From assembly GCA_016841565.1 (NCBI GenBank), contig JAENYX010000009.1:16429-80428 (forward strand): 64,000 nucleotides of DNA, in the 5' to 3' direction. The position numbers and the translations under genes are program-made. Below are positions 17,606 to 25,854 of this stretch, one piece after another. The stretch comes from Clostridium thermobutyricum. GTDB lineage: Bacteria; Bacillota; Clostridia; Ch29. The notes below the pieces were generated by a model. It was not told where the DNA came from and did not search any database. It was given only the letters and a program-made list of their open reading frames with translations. How positions within the stretch are numbered: the first letter of the stretch is position 1; the number at the start of each line of letters is the position of its first letter.

Positions 17606-18472
17606 TTACACCCCCATATACAAAAATCTAAACTTGATATTTACAACCGCTTCTTCGGCTCCGCTATCCGCCATATAAGATATTGTGTTTTCTCCTATAG
17701 CTAACCGCCAGAAGGTGCTTTCTAGGTCTATATAGTGCATAGCATTACTCTCATTACCTTCCTCGTCAATAAAGACTACTCGCTTCCTGCCGAATGCTGT
17801 TTCGATTATCAGCTTTTCCCCGGCCTGTAGTTCTCGGTTTATCTTGATAAACTCCCCGGTTGTTAAATTATCTACCCTCGGTTTAACAGCAGGGCCATTA
17901 AACTCTATGACTACCGGGGCTTCCCTGTGGCCGATATTCTCAATCGTTATTTCGTTCCCGGCGGTTTCAAATTCCATGTATGGGTCTAACTCAATCGGAA
18001 ATTCAAATCCACCTAACCACGCCTGCATTGTAGCTGTGTATTCCACCGGGGACAATAATAACGGATTAGCACAATAAAGATTAATCAAGGCCGGTTGCGT
18101 TTTGTCCTTAAAGTCCCCGGCATACGGGAATACCGGTGCTGTTTCCGCTATCGCTTTTACTTCCCTCTTTACCCCGTCATTCTCATATATCAGCGTCCCT
18201 TCCCCTAACGCCGGGTTAAAAGCTTCAAGCAATTTCCTCCTGTGGCTTGACATTTCAACTTCGTTATCGGCCAATACTATGATTTCAGCAAACGGCGTCC
18301 GTGGCTCCAACACAGCATCTATGAAGGTCGCTCCGTCCTGGAATGGTGCTTTTTGGGTCTGGATAGTGGCCTTAGCGGCTCCCATCCCCTCTAGTTTGGT
18401 AAGAATATAAGGAGCATTATCGCCTAATTCCACGCTCTGCCCTCTCGAATTTATGAAGGTCAGCTTTTCCAT
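17606..18472 (-). CDS. Distal tail protein (phage tail family)
   Basis: MEKLTFINSRGQSVELGDNAPYILTKLEGMGAAKATIQTQKAPFQDGATF; position after the tape measure gene. Confidence 0.82.
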   Translation of the reverse strand: MEKLTFINSRGQSVELGDNAPYILTKLEGMGAAKATIQTQKAPFQDGATFIDAVLEPRTPFAEIIVLADNEVEMSSHRRKLLEAFNPALGEGTLIYENDGVKREVKAIAETAPVFPYAGDFKDKTQPALINLYCANPLLLSPVEYTATMQAWLGGFEFPIELDPYMEFETAGNEITIENIGHREAPVVIEFNGPAVKPRVDNLTTGEFIKINRELQAGEKLIIETAFGRKRVVFIDEEGNESNAMHYIDLESTFWRLAIGENTISYMADSGAEEAVVNIKFRFLYMGV

Positions 18473-18473
18473 G

Positions 18474-20702
18474 CTATAACCCCCATTCCATGGCCAACTG
18501 TCGGCTTATCTGCAAATTCTTCCGTGCTATTTCGGAGGCACTCAATGGAGCCGGGCTGTTGATTGTAATATGCTGGTGTATGTCTCCAGCCCTTACCGGC
18601 TGACTTCTTTCTGTACCCCTTGCCACCCCCATATTCAGGCTGGCTATTGCGTTCATAACCATATCCATTGACCTATCGCTTGGTATTATTTGTGTCCCTG
18701 CCGGTAGTCGCATCAGCTCTGGCCCTTCTTCTCCAACCCATGTCCAGCCGCCCCGCCAGTAGTTTGTGCCTCTGGCATTAAAGGCTACTGATATATCGCC
18801 GGTTCGGTTGATATAGTCTGCCATATACTTACTGACTATACTCTTGGGGCTGGCATCTATCTTCCGGTATGCGCCATAAACAAGTTTCAGCTTGTTCTCC
18901 AGTTCCTGAGCTGCCTCGGCGGCATTTTTCATTTCTTCAGCGTTTTTCTCTAATGCTTTTGTGTTGTCCTCTATACCAGTACTTGTTAAGTCAACAGCTT
19001 CCCTTGCTTTATTAAATGCATCCTCTAATTCTTGTAACTTTCGCTTTGCTGTTTCTTGCTGCTGAATAGCCTGTTGGCCCTTTAATCTTTGAGCTTCAAT
19101 GCTATCTGTATAATTTTCAACAGATTTTTGGGTCATTGCCTGATATGCTGCTACCCTCTGATACTCTACTGTTTGCTGTTTTAATGAAGTATTAATATTA
19201 TCAATATCACGTTTCAAGTTCTGCATGTTATAGCCTAATATACCGCTTGCAGCTCCTAAACTATCTTGGCCCTTCTTTGCGTCCTGTGTGGCCTCATAGA
19301 ACAGCCATATAGCCCCGGTTACCAGTGCAATTTTCCCTGCCAATGTTGCAGCAGCCAATCCTAATCCCTTTGCTGCTGCAGTAGCTGAAATAGTCACTGT
19401 CTCCGCCGTCTTGGCAGCTATCACATACTTCCCCAACAGGCCAATCAATGGGCTTATAGCAGAAGTCATTTTACCCAGTCCCAAAACTATTGGCCCTATT
19501 AATGCTGCCAGTCCTGCCATTTTAACTATACTCTCCTGCGTTTCGGGGTTAAGATTTCTGAACCATTCTGCTAAACCCCTAACTCTATTGGATAGCTCCA
19601 ATATACGAGGCACAACTATTTCTCCGATTATCATCCCTGCTTCTTTTAACTGGTTCTTTGATATTTCAAGCTGTGCCGCCGTTGTTTGATACCTTTGCTC
19701 TGCTTCCTTTGTCAGTGCAATATTTTGTTCCCATGCTTCACTGCCTAGGTCGATAGCCCCTGCAAATACTTCACTGGCTCCCGAGGCCCTTAATAATGCG
19801 TCCCGGAGCCTTATTTCACTGATACCCATATCATCTAGTACCTTAATAGCTGATGCACCACGTTCCTCTGTTGTCGATAGCCCTTCAATGAATGCTATCA
19901 GTGCCCCGGCAGCATCTTCTTTGAACGCTTGGACGAATTGGTCTCGGGTCATATTTGCTACCAGTGCAAAATTATCTAGCTGATTACTTCCCGTCTCAAC
20001 GGCAAGCTGCATATCCACCATAAGGCGTGAGAAGGCAGAGCCTCCCGCCTCGGCTTCTATACCTACCGACGACAGGGCACCGGCAAGCCCCATAGTCTGT
20101 GCCTCGGTTAGCCCTATCTGTGTCCCTGCACCGGCAAGCCGCATACCCATCGAAACAATCTCTGCTTCCGTTGTGGCAAGGTTATTCCCTAAAGCAACTA
20201 TAGTACTCCCAAGCCTATCAAAGTCGCCTTGGCTCATTTGAGTTATATTGGCAAACCTCGCCAAAGCCGTTGCTGCCTCATCTGCCGATAGGTTCGTGGC
20301 TTCGCCTAAATCTATCATTACACGGGTAAAACCTAGTATATTGTCCGTCTGTATGCCCAACTGTCCCGCTGCTTCGACTACCCCGGCAATTTCAACAGCA
20401 CTAGCAGGGATTTCCCTGGACATCGCCCGGATACCCTCTGATAATTCTGCGAATTTTTCTTCGGTGGTGTCTACTGTTTTCCGCACACCGGCAAATGCAC
20501 TTTCATAATCAATGGCGAATTTAGTGGAAGCTGTTCCTGCTGCCAATATGGGCAAGGTCACATATTTTTGCATACTCTTGCCCATGTTCTCCATACCCTT
20601 GCCGAAGGATTTCATCTTCTTCTCTGCAGCATTTAGCCCAGCTTCATATTTGCTTGTATTAAGTACAAGCTCACTATATACAGTTCCGGCATTTATACTC
20701 AT
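18474..20702 (-). CDS. Tail tape measure protein
   Basis: SINAGTVYSELVLNTSKYEAGLNAAEKKMKSFGKGMENMGKSMQKYVTLPI; TP901-like core; start moved to internal Met. Confidence 0.9.
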   Translation of the reverse strand: MSINAGTVYSELVLNTSKYEAGLNAAEKKMKSFGKGMENMGKSMQKYVTLPILAAGTASTKFAIDYESAFAGVRKTVDTTEEKFAELSEGIRAMSREIPASAVEIAGVVEAAGQLGIQTDNILGFTRVMIDLGEATNLSADEAATALARFANITQMSQGDFDRLGSTIVALGNNLATTEAEIVSMGMRLAGAGTQIGLTEAQTMGLAGALSSVGIEAEAGGSAFSRLMVDMQLAVETGSNQLDNFALVANMTRDQFVQAFKEDAAGALIAFIEGLSTTEERGASAIKVLDDMGISEIRLRDALLRASGASEVFAGAIDLGSEAWEQNIALTKEAEQRYQTTAAQLEISKNQLKEAGMIIGEIVVPRILELSNRVRGLAEWFRNLNPETQESIVKMAGLAALIGPIVLGLGKMTSAISPLIGLLGKYVIAAKTAETVTISATAAAKGLGLAAATLAGKIALVTGAIWLFYEATQDAKKGQDSLGAASGILGYNMQNLKRDIDNINTSLKQQTVEYQRVAAYQAMTQKSVENYTDSIEAQRLKGQQAIQQQETAKRKLQELEDAFNKAREAVDLTSTGIEDNTKALEKNAEEMKNAAEAAQELENKLKLVYGAYRKIDASPKSIVSKYMADYINRTGDISVAFNARGTNYWRGGWTWVGEEGPELMRLPAGTQIIPSDRSMDMVMNAIASLNMGVARGTERSQPVRAGDIHQHITINSPAPLSASEIARKNLQISRQLAMEWGL

Positions 20703-20726
20703 GTCCTCACCGCCTTTTGGGCATAA

Positions 20727-20752
20727 AAAAGACACCCTTTATTCAGAGTGTC
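20727..20752 (-). terminator. Terminator-like hairpin just upstream of the tape measure gene
   Basis: Minus AAGACACTCTGAATAAAGGGTGTCTTTTTT. Confidence 0.6.
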
Positions 20753-20785
20753 TTATGATTGTGCATGTTTTGTTTTTTTGTTTTT

Positions 20786-20950
20786 TTACTTTTTCCTAGT
20801 CAAGAACCATATAAGAATAATAGCTACACTAATACCCAAGCCAAGTGGCCCTAAAAAAATTGTAAGGATTACTGGAACTGTAATTAGCAAGGTAAGCAAA
20901 CAGCCTATAGCCTGCATCTTTTCCCCTGCTTCTCTGAGTTTATCGCTCAT
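20786..20950 (-). CDS. Small membrane protein (54 aa)
   Basis: Not in the ORF track: MSDKLREAGEKMQAIGCLLTLLITVPVILTIFLGPLGLGISVAIILIWFLTRKK; upstream AGGAGG. Confidence 0.6.
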   Translation of the reverse strand: MSDKLREAGEKMQAIGCLLTLLITVPVILTIFLGPLGLGISVAIILIWFLTRKK

Positions 20951-20985
20951 AACAACATCCCTCCTTAATGGGATATTGTACCATA

Positions 20986-21207
20986 TTACTGCTTTTTGAC
21001 AAATTCCATGAAATCTCGATTATCCCTTTTATGGCCGTCTCTCCATTTTAATTTATTCCAGTTTAGTTTTCCCTCATTATCTGTCGCTTTTGCTAATAAA
21101 TACAGGGCCACTTCATCAAAGCAATAAGCAGTATATTCATCATCAATACCCAGTATCTCACTTGGCCTCTTTTGATATGTCCTTGCCATTGTTATTATTT
21201 CGGTCAT
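20986..21207 (-). CDS. Tail assembly chaperone, T-type reading frame (frameshift product)
   Basis: EYTAYCFDEVALYLL typical of T segments; overlaps the G ORF and has no SD of its own. Confidence 0.7.
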   Translation of the reverse strand: MTEIITMARTYQKRPSEILGIDDEYTAYCFDEVALYLLAKATDNEGKLNWNKLKWRDGHKRDNRDFMEFVKKQ

Positions 21208-21559
21208 TTTTTTGTTTGTTACGAAAGGAGTCTAGTTTTTTTACCTCCGATGTAGCCCAGGTGAATATCTCAAACATCTGGTCATCGTCAATAGTATCTT
21301 TCACTTCCTCATAAGTCGGCTCTACCATACATGCCCGGCAATAAAGCTCTATCATTTGTGCCAGTTCCTTTATATTGCCCTGTTCTATACCTTTTCCGCC
21401 TACCACTTTTGTTGCAATGCCTAATAGGCTGTTCGGTATCTTACCCTGTGCGGCCATGTTTAACAGTCTGGGCCTTTGTACCTTAATCTTTACAGGCTGG
21501 CCTTCAACATCGCTAATAGCCAATTCAGTTACTGTTTTCATGGTATACCTCCTAGGCAC
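21158..21559 (-). CDS. Tail assembly chaperone, G-type
   Basis: 133 aa between the major tail protein and the T ORF. Confidence 0.75.
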   Translation of the reverse strand: MPRRYTMKTVTELAISDVEGQPVKIKVQRPRLLNMAAQGKIPNSLLGIATKVVGGKGIEQGNIKELAQMIELYCRACMVEPTYEEVKDTIDDDQMFEIFTWATSEVKKLDSFRNKQKNDRNNNNGKDISKEAK

Positions 21560-21568
21560 TACCGGCTA

Positions 21569-22111
21569 TTATGCCGGCAGTGCTTCCATATTCTCAAACT
21601 CTACCGGGCTTTCCCCGGCTGCCGGCCTCGACCGTGCCTGTAATGATTCACTGAAAAACTCCCCATCCTGGACGTTGTAATTAACCGGCCTACCCTTGCA
21701 ATGCAGGAATGAGAAGCAGACATAGCCTTTCGTTTCTCCGTTTACGTCTTTATCTTCCGTGTAAACCTTCAGCGTAAACGCCTTTCTATTAACCGGACTG
21801 CCTACAGGCGGTGCGGAGTATTTTTCGGACAAATCATCCCATGTACCGCCGTCAACCAGGGCTAATACTTCTGGCTGCATGGTTACAGCCGATAAGGTTA
21901 TGTCATAGCCTAATACTATATCCTCCAGCTTGTTCATTGCTTTAATCGTATTTTTCACTCGCAGGATATTTTCTGCACCTTCGGAGACATACGCTTCAAT
22001 GTTTGCTTCATTTGCCATGTCTATAAGTGTATATGTTACAGGAGTATCTTCTTCGGTCACAATATCAACCCTCGCTATGTTCGCAAGAGCAAATTCCAAT
22101 ACATCTGCCAT
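21569..22111 (-). CDS. Major tail protein
   Basis: MADVLEFALANIARVDIVTEEDTPVTYTLID; position. Confidence 0.7.
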   Translation of the reverse strand: MADVLEFALANIARVDIVTEEDTPVTYTLIDMANEANIEAYVSEGAENILRVKNTIKAMNKLEDIVLGYDITLSAVTMQPEVLALVDGGTWDDLSEKYSAPPVGSPVNRKAFTLKVYTEDKDVNGETKGYVCFSFLHCKGRPVNYNVQDGEFFSESLQARSRPAAGESPVEFENMEALPA

Positions 22112-22113
22112 CG

Positions 22114-22461
22114 TTATCCCTCCAGTTTCTTAATAATCTGATACTCAATGGAGGTTGTATAAGCTTCAACCTCATTGTCGGTTATAATAGGCGTTTTATT
22201 GCCCGTCTTACGTAAAAAAGACAGCTCTTTTAAAGCTGCCTTTATCTCATCCATATATGGCTTTACCTGAATATAGCTCGCTAATGGCACGAATAAAACT
22301 ATGTCAATCAATCGGTATCCTATGCGGTTAGACCGGAAGTATGGCACCTGTGGGCCTTCACGGATGACACAGTATTTCTCTGTGCATTTCCCTGTATGTT
22401 GTCCCGGGGCATAAGGGTTAAGGCCCTTATCTTTCAGCTTAGTAAAGATTGTCTGCCACAT
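22114..22461 (-). CDS. Tail completion/terminator-like protein
   Basis: 115 aa; position in head-tail joining cluster. Confidence 0.5.
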   Translation of the reverse strand: MWQTIFTKLKDKGLNPYAPGQHTGKCTEKYCVIREGPQVPYFRSNRIGYRLIDIVLFVPLASYIQVKPYMDEIKAALKELSFLRKTGNKTPIITDNEVEAYTTSIEYQIIKKLEG

Positions 22462-22796
22462 CAGTCTTTCACCAGCCTTTGATAGCCCCTTAATATTGAC
22501 GGAGTATTCCGGTCTATTGTTGGCTTTAATATCGCATATTTCTTCTCATGGGCTAACTCTAACCACACGTTATAGCTCATACCACCGGATAATACTACTT
22601 TTAGCAAATAGCCATCCCAGCCGCCTTCGCCTCTTATTGAGTTTCTGGCGTTGCCTGTCCTGTCTTCCCATGGTACTTTTGTCTTCGCTTCTGCTTCCAT
22701 TTTCTTTGCGGCTGTATCGGCGTATACAGATAATGCAGCCTTATGTTTCATGGCTGCATTTTTCAGGTCAAAATTTTTGGCATTAAACTTTATCAT
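22461..22796 (-). CDS. HK97 gp10-like protein
   Basis: AKTKVPWEDRTGNARNSI..YNVWLELAHEKKYAILKPTID. Confidence 0.75.
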   Translation of the reverse strand: MIKFNAKNFDLKNAAMKHKAALSVYADTAAKKMEAEAKTKVPWEDRTGNARNSIRGEGGWDGYLLKVVLSGGMSYNVWLELAHEKKYAILKPTIDRNTPSILRGYQRLVKD

Positions 22797-23143
22797 CCTA
22801 TCACTTCCAACTCTGCCTGCTTACAAATACCAAAGTAATCGTTTATAAACGTCACCCTTACTGTCTTACCGTCATGGGCAAAGGTATCACCTTCTTGTAT
22901 ATCGGCATCATACATGGCAAGCAGTTTAAGCATATTTGAAGCTACTGTTATGCTGGCATCTAATATGATTTCCCTATGTGATTTCTTGTTGTATATCCTC
23001 ACTGTCTGCGGTTCCAGGGTAACTCCTTCCTCAATCTTACCGCCGAACCCGTCATCCGTAACCGTTTTGCGTGTTATGGTTATTTCAGCAGGGTCTTGGT
23101 TTATAAGCTTTCGGATAAACTCTCGATAATACTTCTTATTCAT
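22793..23143 (-). CDS. Head closure/minor structural protein
   Basis: EITITRKTVTDDGFGGKIEEG; position. Confidence 0.5.
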   Translation of the reverse strand: MNKKYYREFIRKLINQDPAEITITRKTVTDDGFGGKIEEGVTLEPQTVRIYNKKSHREIILDASITVASNMLKLLAMYDADIQEGDTFAHDGKTVRVTFINDYFGICKQAELEVIG

Positions 23144-23393
23144 CTGCCCGTACCACCACCCTGCCTTGATTTTGCCGGTATTTTTTCGCCAGCATTAAAA
23201 AGTGGTTTCTCGGTGACGGAATAACCACATCCCCCAGCTTCATTTCCTCGATACCAGCTTTTATAAGGCACAATTCCCGGGCTATAACATACAAATCGAA
23301 ACCTTTGTCAATTAAGCCCCGTAATTCCTCATCATCAAAATATGGATAATTAGCCTCGTCTATCAGTTCCTTTAACTTTTCAAGGTCGGTCAT
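23136..23393 (-). CDS. Head-tail adaptor-like protein
   Basis: LKELIDEANYPYFDDEELRGLID; position. Confidence 0.5.
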   Translation of the reverse strand: MTDLEKLKELIDEANYPYFDDEELRGLIDKGFDLYVIARELCLIKAGIEEMKLGDVVIPSPRNHFLMLAKKYRQNQGRVVVRADE

Positions 23394-23412
23394 GGCGTTT
23401 CACCTGCTCCGC

Positions 23413-23688
23413 TTAGTCTTGGCTCGCCGGGTCTTCATCTATTGGCTCATTATCCGGGGCCTTTTGAGAGGTCAATTCCTTTATTGCCTTGAGTAGTTCA
23501 GCCTTTTTCATGCTTTCGCACTCTTCAATCCCCAGGTCTTTTGCCATTTGCCTCAATTCGGTAACATACATTTCGTCCAATGTCTCTGGCTTTCTGCCGA
23601 GGCGAAAGCCCTGTTGTTTGTAGATAACATTATAGGCCCGCTCTGTGGCCCAGATAGTTCTTTTGCCGTCCGTATATTCCTTCATCAT
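23413..23688 (-). CDS. Rho-N/HeH-like small phage protein
   Basis: VTELRQMAKDLGIEECESMKKAELLKAIKE. Confidence 0.6.
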   Translation of the reverse strand: MMKEYTDGKRTIWATERAYNVIYKQQGFRLGRKPETLDEMYVTELRQMAKDLGIEECESMKKAELLKAIKELTSQKAPDNEPIDEDPASQD

Positions 23689-23737
23689 ATCACTCCTTCA
23701 AATTTAGCCGGGGATAATTCCCCGGCCATTATTGCCC

Positions 23738-24640
23738 TTATCCTGCGATAACTTCCGGAGTTAATGCTGCGAATGCCTCGTCCTTTATCGGGAGGAAACC
23801 TATTCGCATAGTAGCCTTTATTGCTATCATGTCATTCTCTGCCAGCGACAACGGCTGCCCGTCTCCCATAGTTACGCTTTGGAGTGTTGCTTCGGTAAGA
23901 GTTTCATACTCTATACCCTGTCTTATGCCTACCAGTGAATAGTTCCAGTTCGCTGCTATTACCTCTGCCTTTGTTTTGTCCCATGCCCCATTCCTTACAA
24001 ACTCAATGGGATTATTATAAAACTCGTTCTGATTAGTTCCTGCCGCGAACAACGGAGCACCGTTACCGTCTCTCAATTTTCGGAGGGAGTTTTTTATGCC
24101 ATAGTGTGCTGCGAACCCGTTCACATCATGCCCTGCATCTTCTATTAACGCCATTACATCCGATACATCAAGGTCAAGCTTACCTTCTCCGTTTGTACCT
24201 ACAGCTACTTTGTTCCCTGCTGTATCTATTATTCCGAATATGTTTTTTACAAACGGAGAATTAGTCCCGAACAGGCAGGCTGCATCTATAGCTGTGTAAA
24301 ATGCTTCCGCTATAGCAGGCCTCATTTCACCGAATACGTCTATAGTAGTATCGTTCAGCTTCTCCTTTGTAACCGGGACAATAACAGCCAGCTTTTTGGC
24401 CTCCATCTCCGGAAAAATCCATGTTGCAACGGAAGTCTGTATCCTTTCAGCTTCCCCCACCCAGTATGCACCGGGCCCGTCGGTCATTACCGAAAACTTT
24501 TTCGTGTCACTCTTCATAGGCTCAACCTTCGACAATCGGAGAATAGACGAACCCCTCGCTACATCTTTTATTATCTCCGCTGCCAATTCCACCGGTACAA
24601 AACCGGCCAGATTATCTTTCAAATATTTTTCGTCTGCCAT
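23738..24640 (-). CDS. Phage major capsid protein (HK97 fold)
   Basis: LPEELAAEIIKDVARGSSILRLSKVEPM-type N-terminus, FLPIKDEAFAALTP C-terminus. Confidence 0.87.
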   Translation of the reverse strand: MADEKYLKDNLAGFVPVELAAEIIKDVARGSSILRLSKVEPMKSDTKKFSVMTDGPGAYWVGEAERIQTSVATWIFPEMEAKKLAVIVPVTKEKLNDTTIDVFGEMRPAIAEAFYTAIDAACLFGTNSPFVKNIFGIIDTAGNKVAVGTNGEGKLDLDVSDVMALIEDAGHDVNGFAAHYGIKNSLRKLRDGNGAPLFAAGTNQNEFYNNPIEFVRNGAWDKTKAEVIAANWNYSLVGIRQGIEYETLTEATLQSVTMGDGQPLSLAENDMIAIKATMRIGFLPIKDEAFAALTPEVIAG

Positions 24641-24656
24641 CTTTCATACCCCCTGT

Positions 24657-25235
24657 TTAGTTTCGTTTTGCCTGTACCTCCCTGATAGCGTTTATAAAGT
24701 CTGTCGCTGATTTACCGGTAGCAGGCTTTTTGTCCTTTGCACCGCCGCCCTTGCTACCACCAGTACCTTCCGGGTCAGTCTCCTTAAACAGATACGGCTT
24801 ACTCTCTTTCAAAGCCTTAATCTGTTCTTCAAGGCCGGTGATTGTGCCATCATCTGCAAGTGTAATACTGTCTTGTTTAAGGTGAGGTAGTATATCTGCT
24901 ACATCATTAGGCCCTGCTTTAAATACCGCCAGTTTAATAGCGTTTAGTTTTCTGGTTTTGGTAAGCTCGGCTTCTTTATCTTTTATCTGATGTTTTAGGT
25001 CGTCTATCTCTTTGGTTACGGCTTCGTTATCCTTCAATTTGGTCTGCAGTTCCCCCAACTTCTTATTGAGCGCATCTATCTGCCCTTTATACTCTTTCTT
25101 TTCTTCATTCATTGCATCGAATTTATCTTTTGGTATCCAATTCCCATCAGATACTATCGCTATCTTATGTTTATCACCCGCCTTTTCCATTACCTGCTTA
25201 TACAATTCTTCACCAAGCAGTTCTTTTAGTGTCAT
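24657..25235 (-). CDS. Phage scaffolding protein (GP20-like)
   Basis: Long coiled coil, Lys/Glu-rich, upstream of capsid gene. Confidence 0.8.
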   Translation of the reverse strand: MTLKELLGEELYKQVMEKAGDKHKIAIVSDGNWIPKDKFDAMNEEKKEYKGQIDALNKKLGELQTKLKDNEAVTKEIDDLKHQIKDKEAELTKTRKLNAIKLAVFKAGPNDVADILPHLKQDSITLADDGTITGLEEQIKALKESKPYLFKETDPEGTGGSKGGGAKDKKPATGKSATDFINAIREVQAKRN

Positions 25236-25336
25236 ACAAAACTCTCCTTTCCCTCTAGCCTTTTTTATACAGGTCGGCCCCTGCTTTGTGGTCTTTGTTC
25301 TTTAGGCCCTGCAAATACTAAAAAAGGGCAAAATAA

Positions 25337-25362
25337 AAGCACCCGTTAAGGTGCCTAGTAGA
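25337..25362 (-). terminator. Terminator-like hairpin inside the late operon
   Basis: Minus AGGCACCTTAACGGGTGCTTTTATTTT. Confidence 0.55.
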
Positions 25363-25644
25363 CTATTCACTTTTTTGTTTTGCTTTTAACTTATCCATAT
25401 CCCGGCCTATTTCTTGCTTTAGTTTACTGATAGCCTCCAAATCCGTTAATGTCCTTATCTTCGCCTGTTTTCGTCTTATGTTCCTATCGGTATAAAATGC
25501 AATGTATTCTTTATTGCAACGTGGGCAACAAAAATATGTTTTCTCTATGCCTCCGTTTAGCTTATCCAATTCAAGCTTTGTAACCCTGAACTCTTTTCCA
25601 CAACCGCCTTTGCCATCACACTTGGCTAGAATAGGTTTACTCAT
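25363..25644 (-). CDS. Zinc-ribbon-like phage protein
   Basis: CDGKGGCGKEFRV...YFCCPRCNKEYIA. Confidence 0.6.
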   Translation of the reverse strand: MSKPILAKCDGKGGCGKEFRVTKLELDKLNGGIEKTYFCCPRCNKEYIAFYTDRNIRRKQAKIRTLTDLEAISKLKQEIGRDMDKLKAKQKSE

Positions 25645-25656
25645 AGCATCACCTCT

Positions 25657-25854
25657 TTATGCTCCAAAGGAGATCTCGCCTTCTTCTAGCTTTTTGACTA
25701 TTACAGTCTCGCCCATTTCTTTAAGTTCTTTAATTACGTTTTCCTCGGTTTTATCTCCAACAAGACGAACATCAATGTCGAGCTGGTCTAATAAATCATG
25801 TATATGGTTTTCATTCTCTTTATTGATTATCCAGTCTGTTGGTATATATGGCAT
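25657..25854 (-). CDS. Small acidic protein directly after the MuF-type gene
   Basis: 65 aa; ATG at 25852-25854 overlaps the end of the upstream gene by 1 nt. Confidence 0.6.
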   Translation of the reverse strand: MPYIPTDWIINKENENHIHDLLDQLDIDVRLVGDKTEENVIKELKEMGETVIVKKLEEGEISFGA

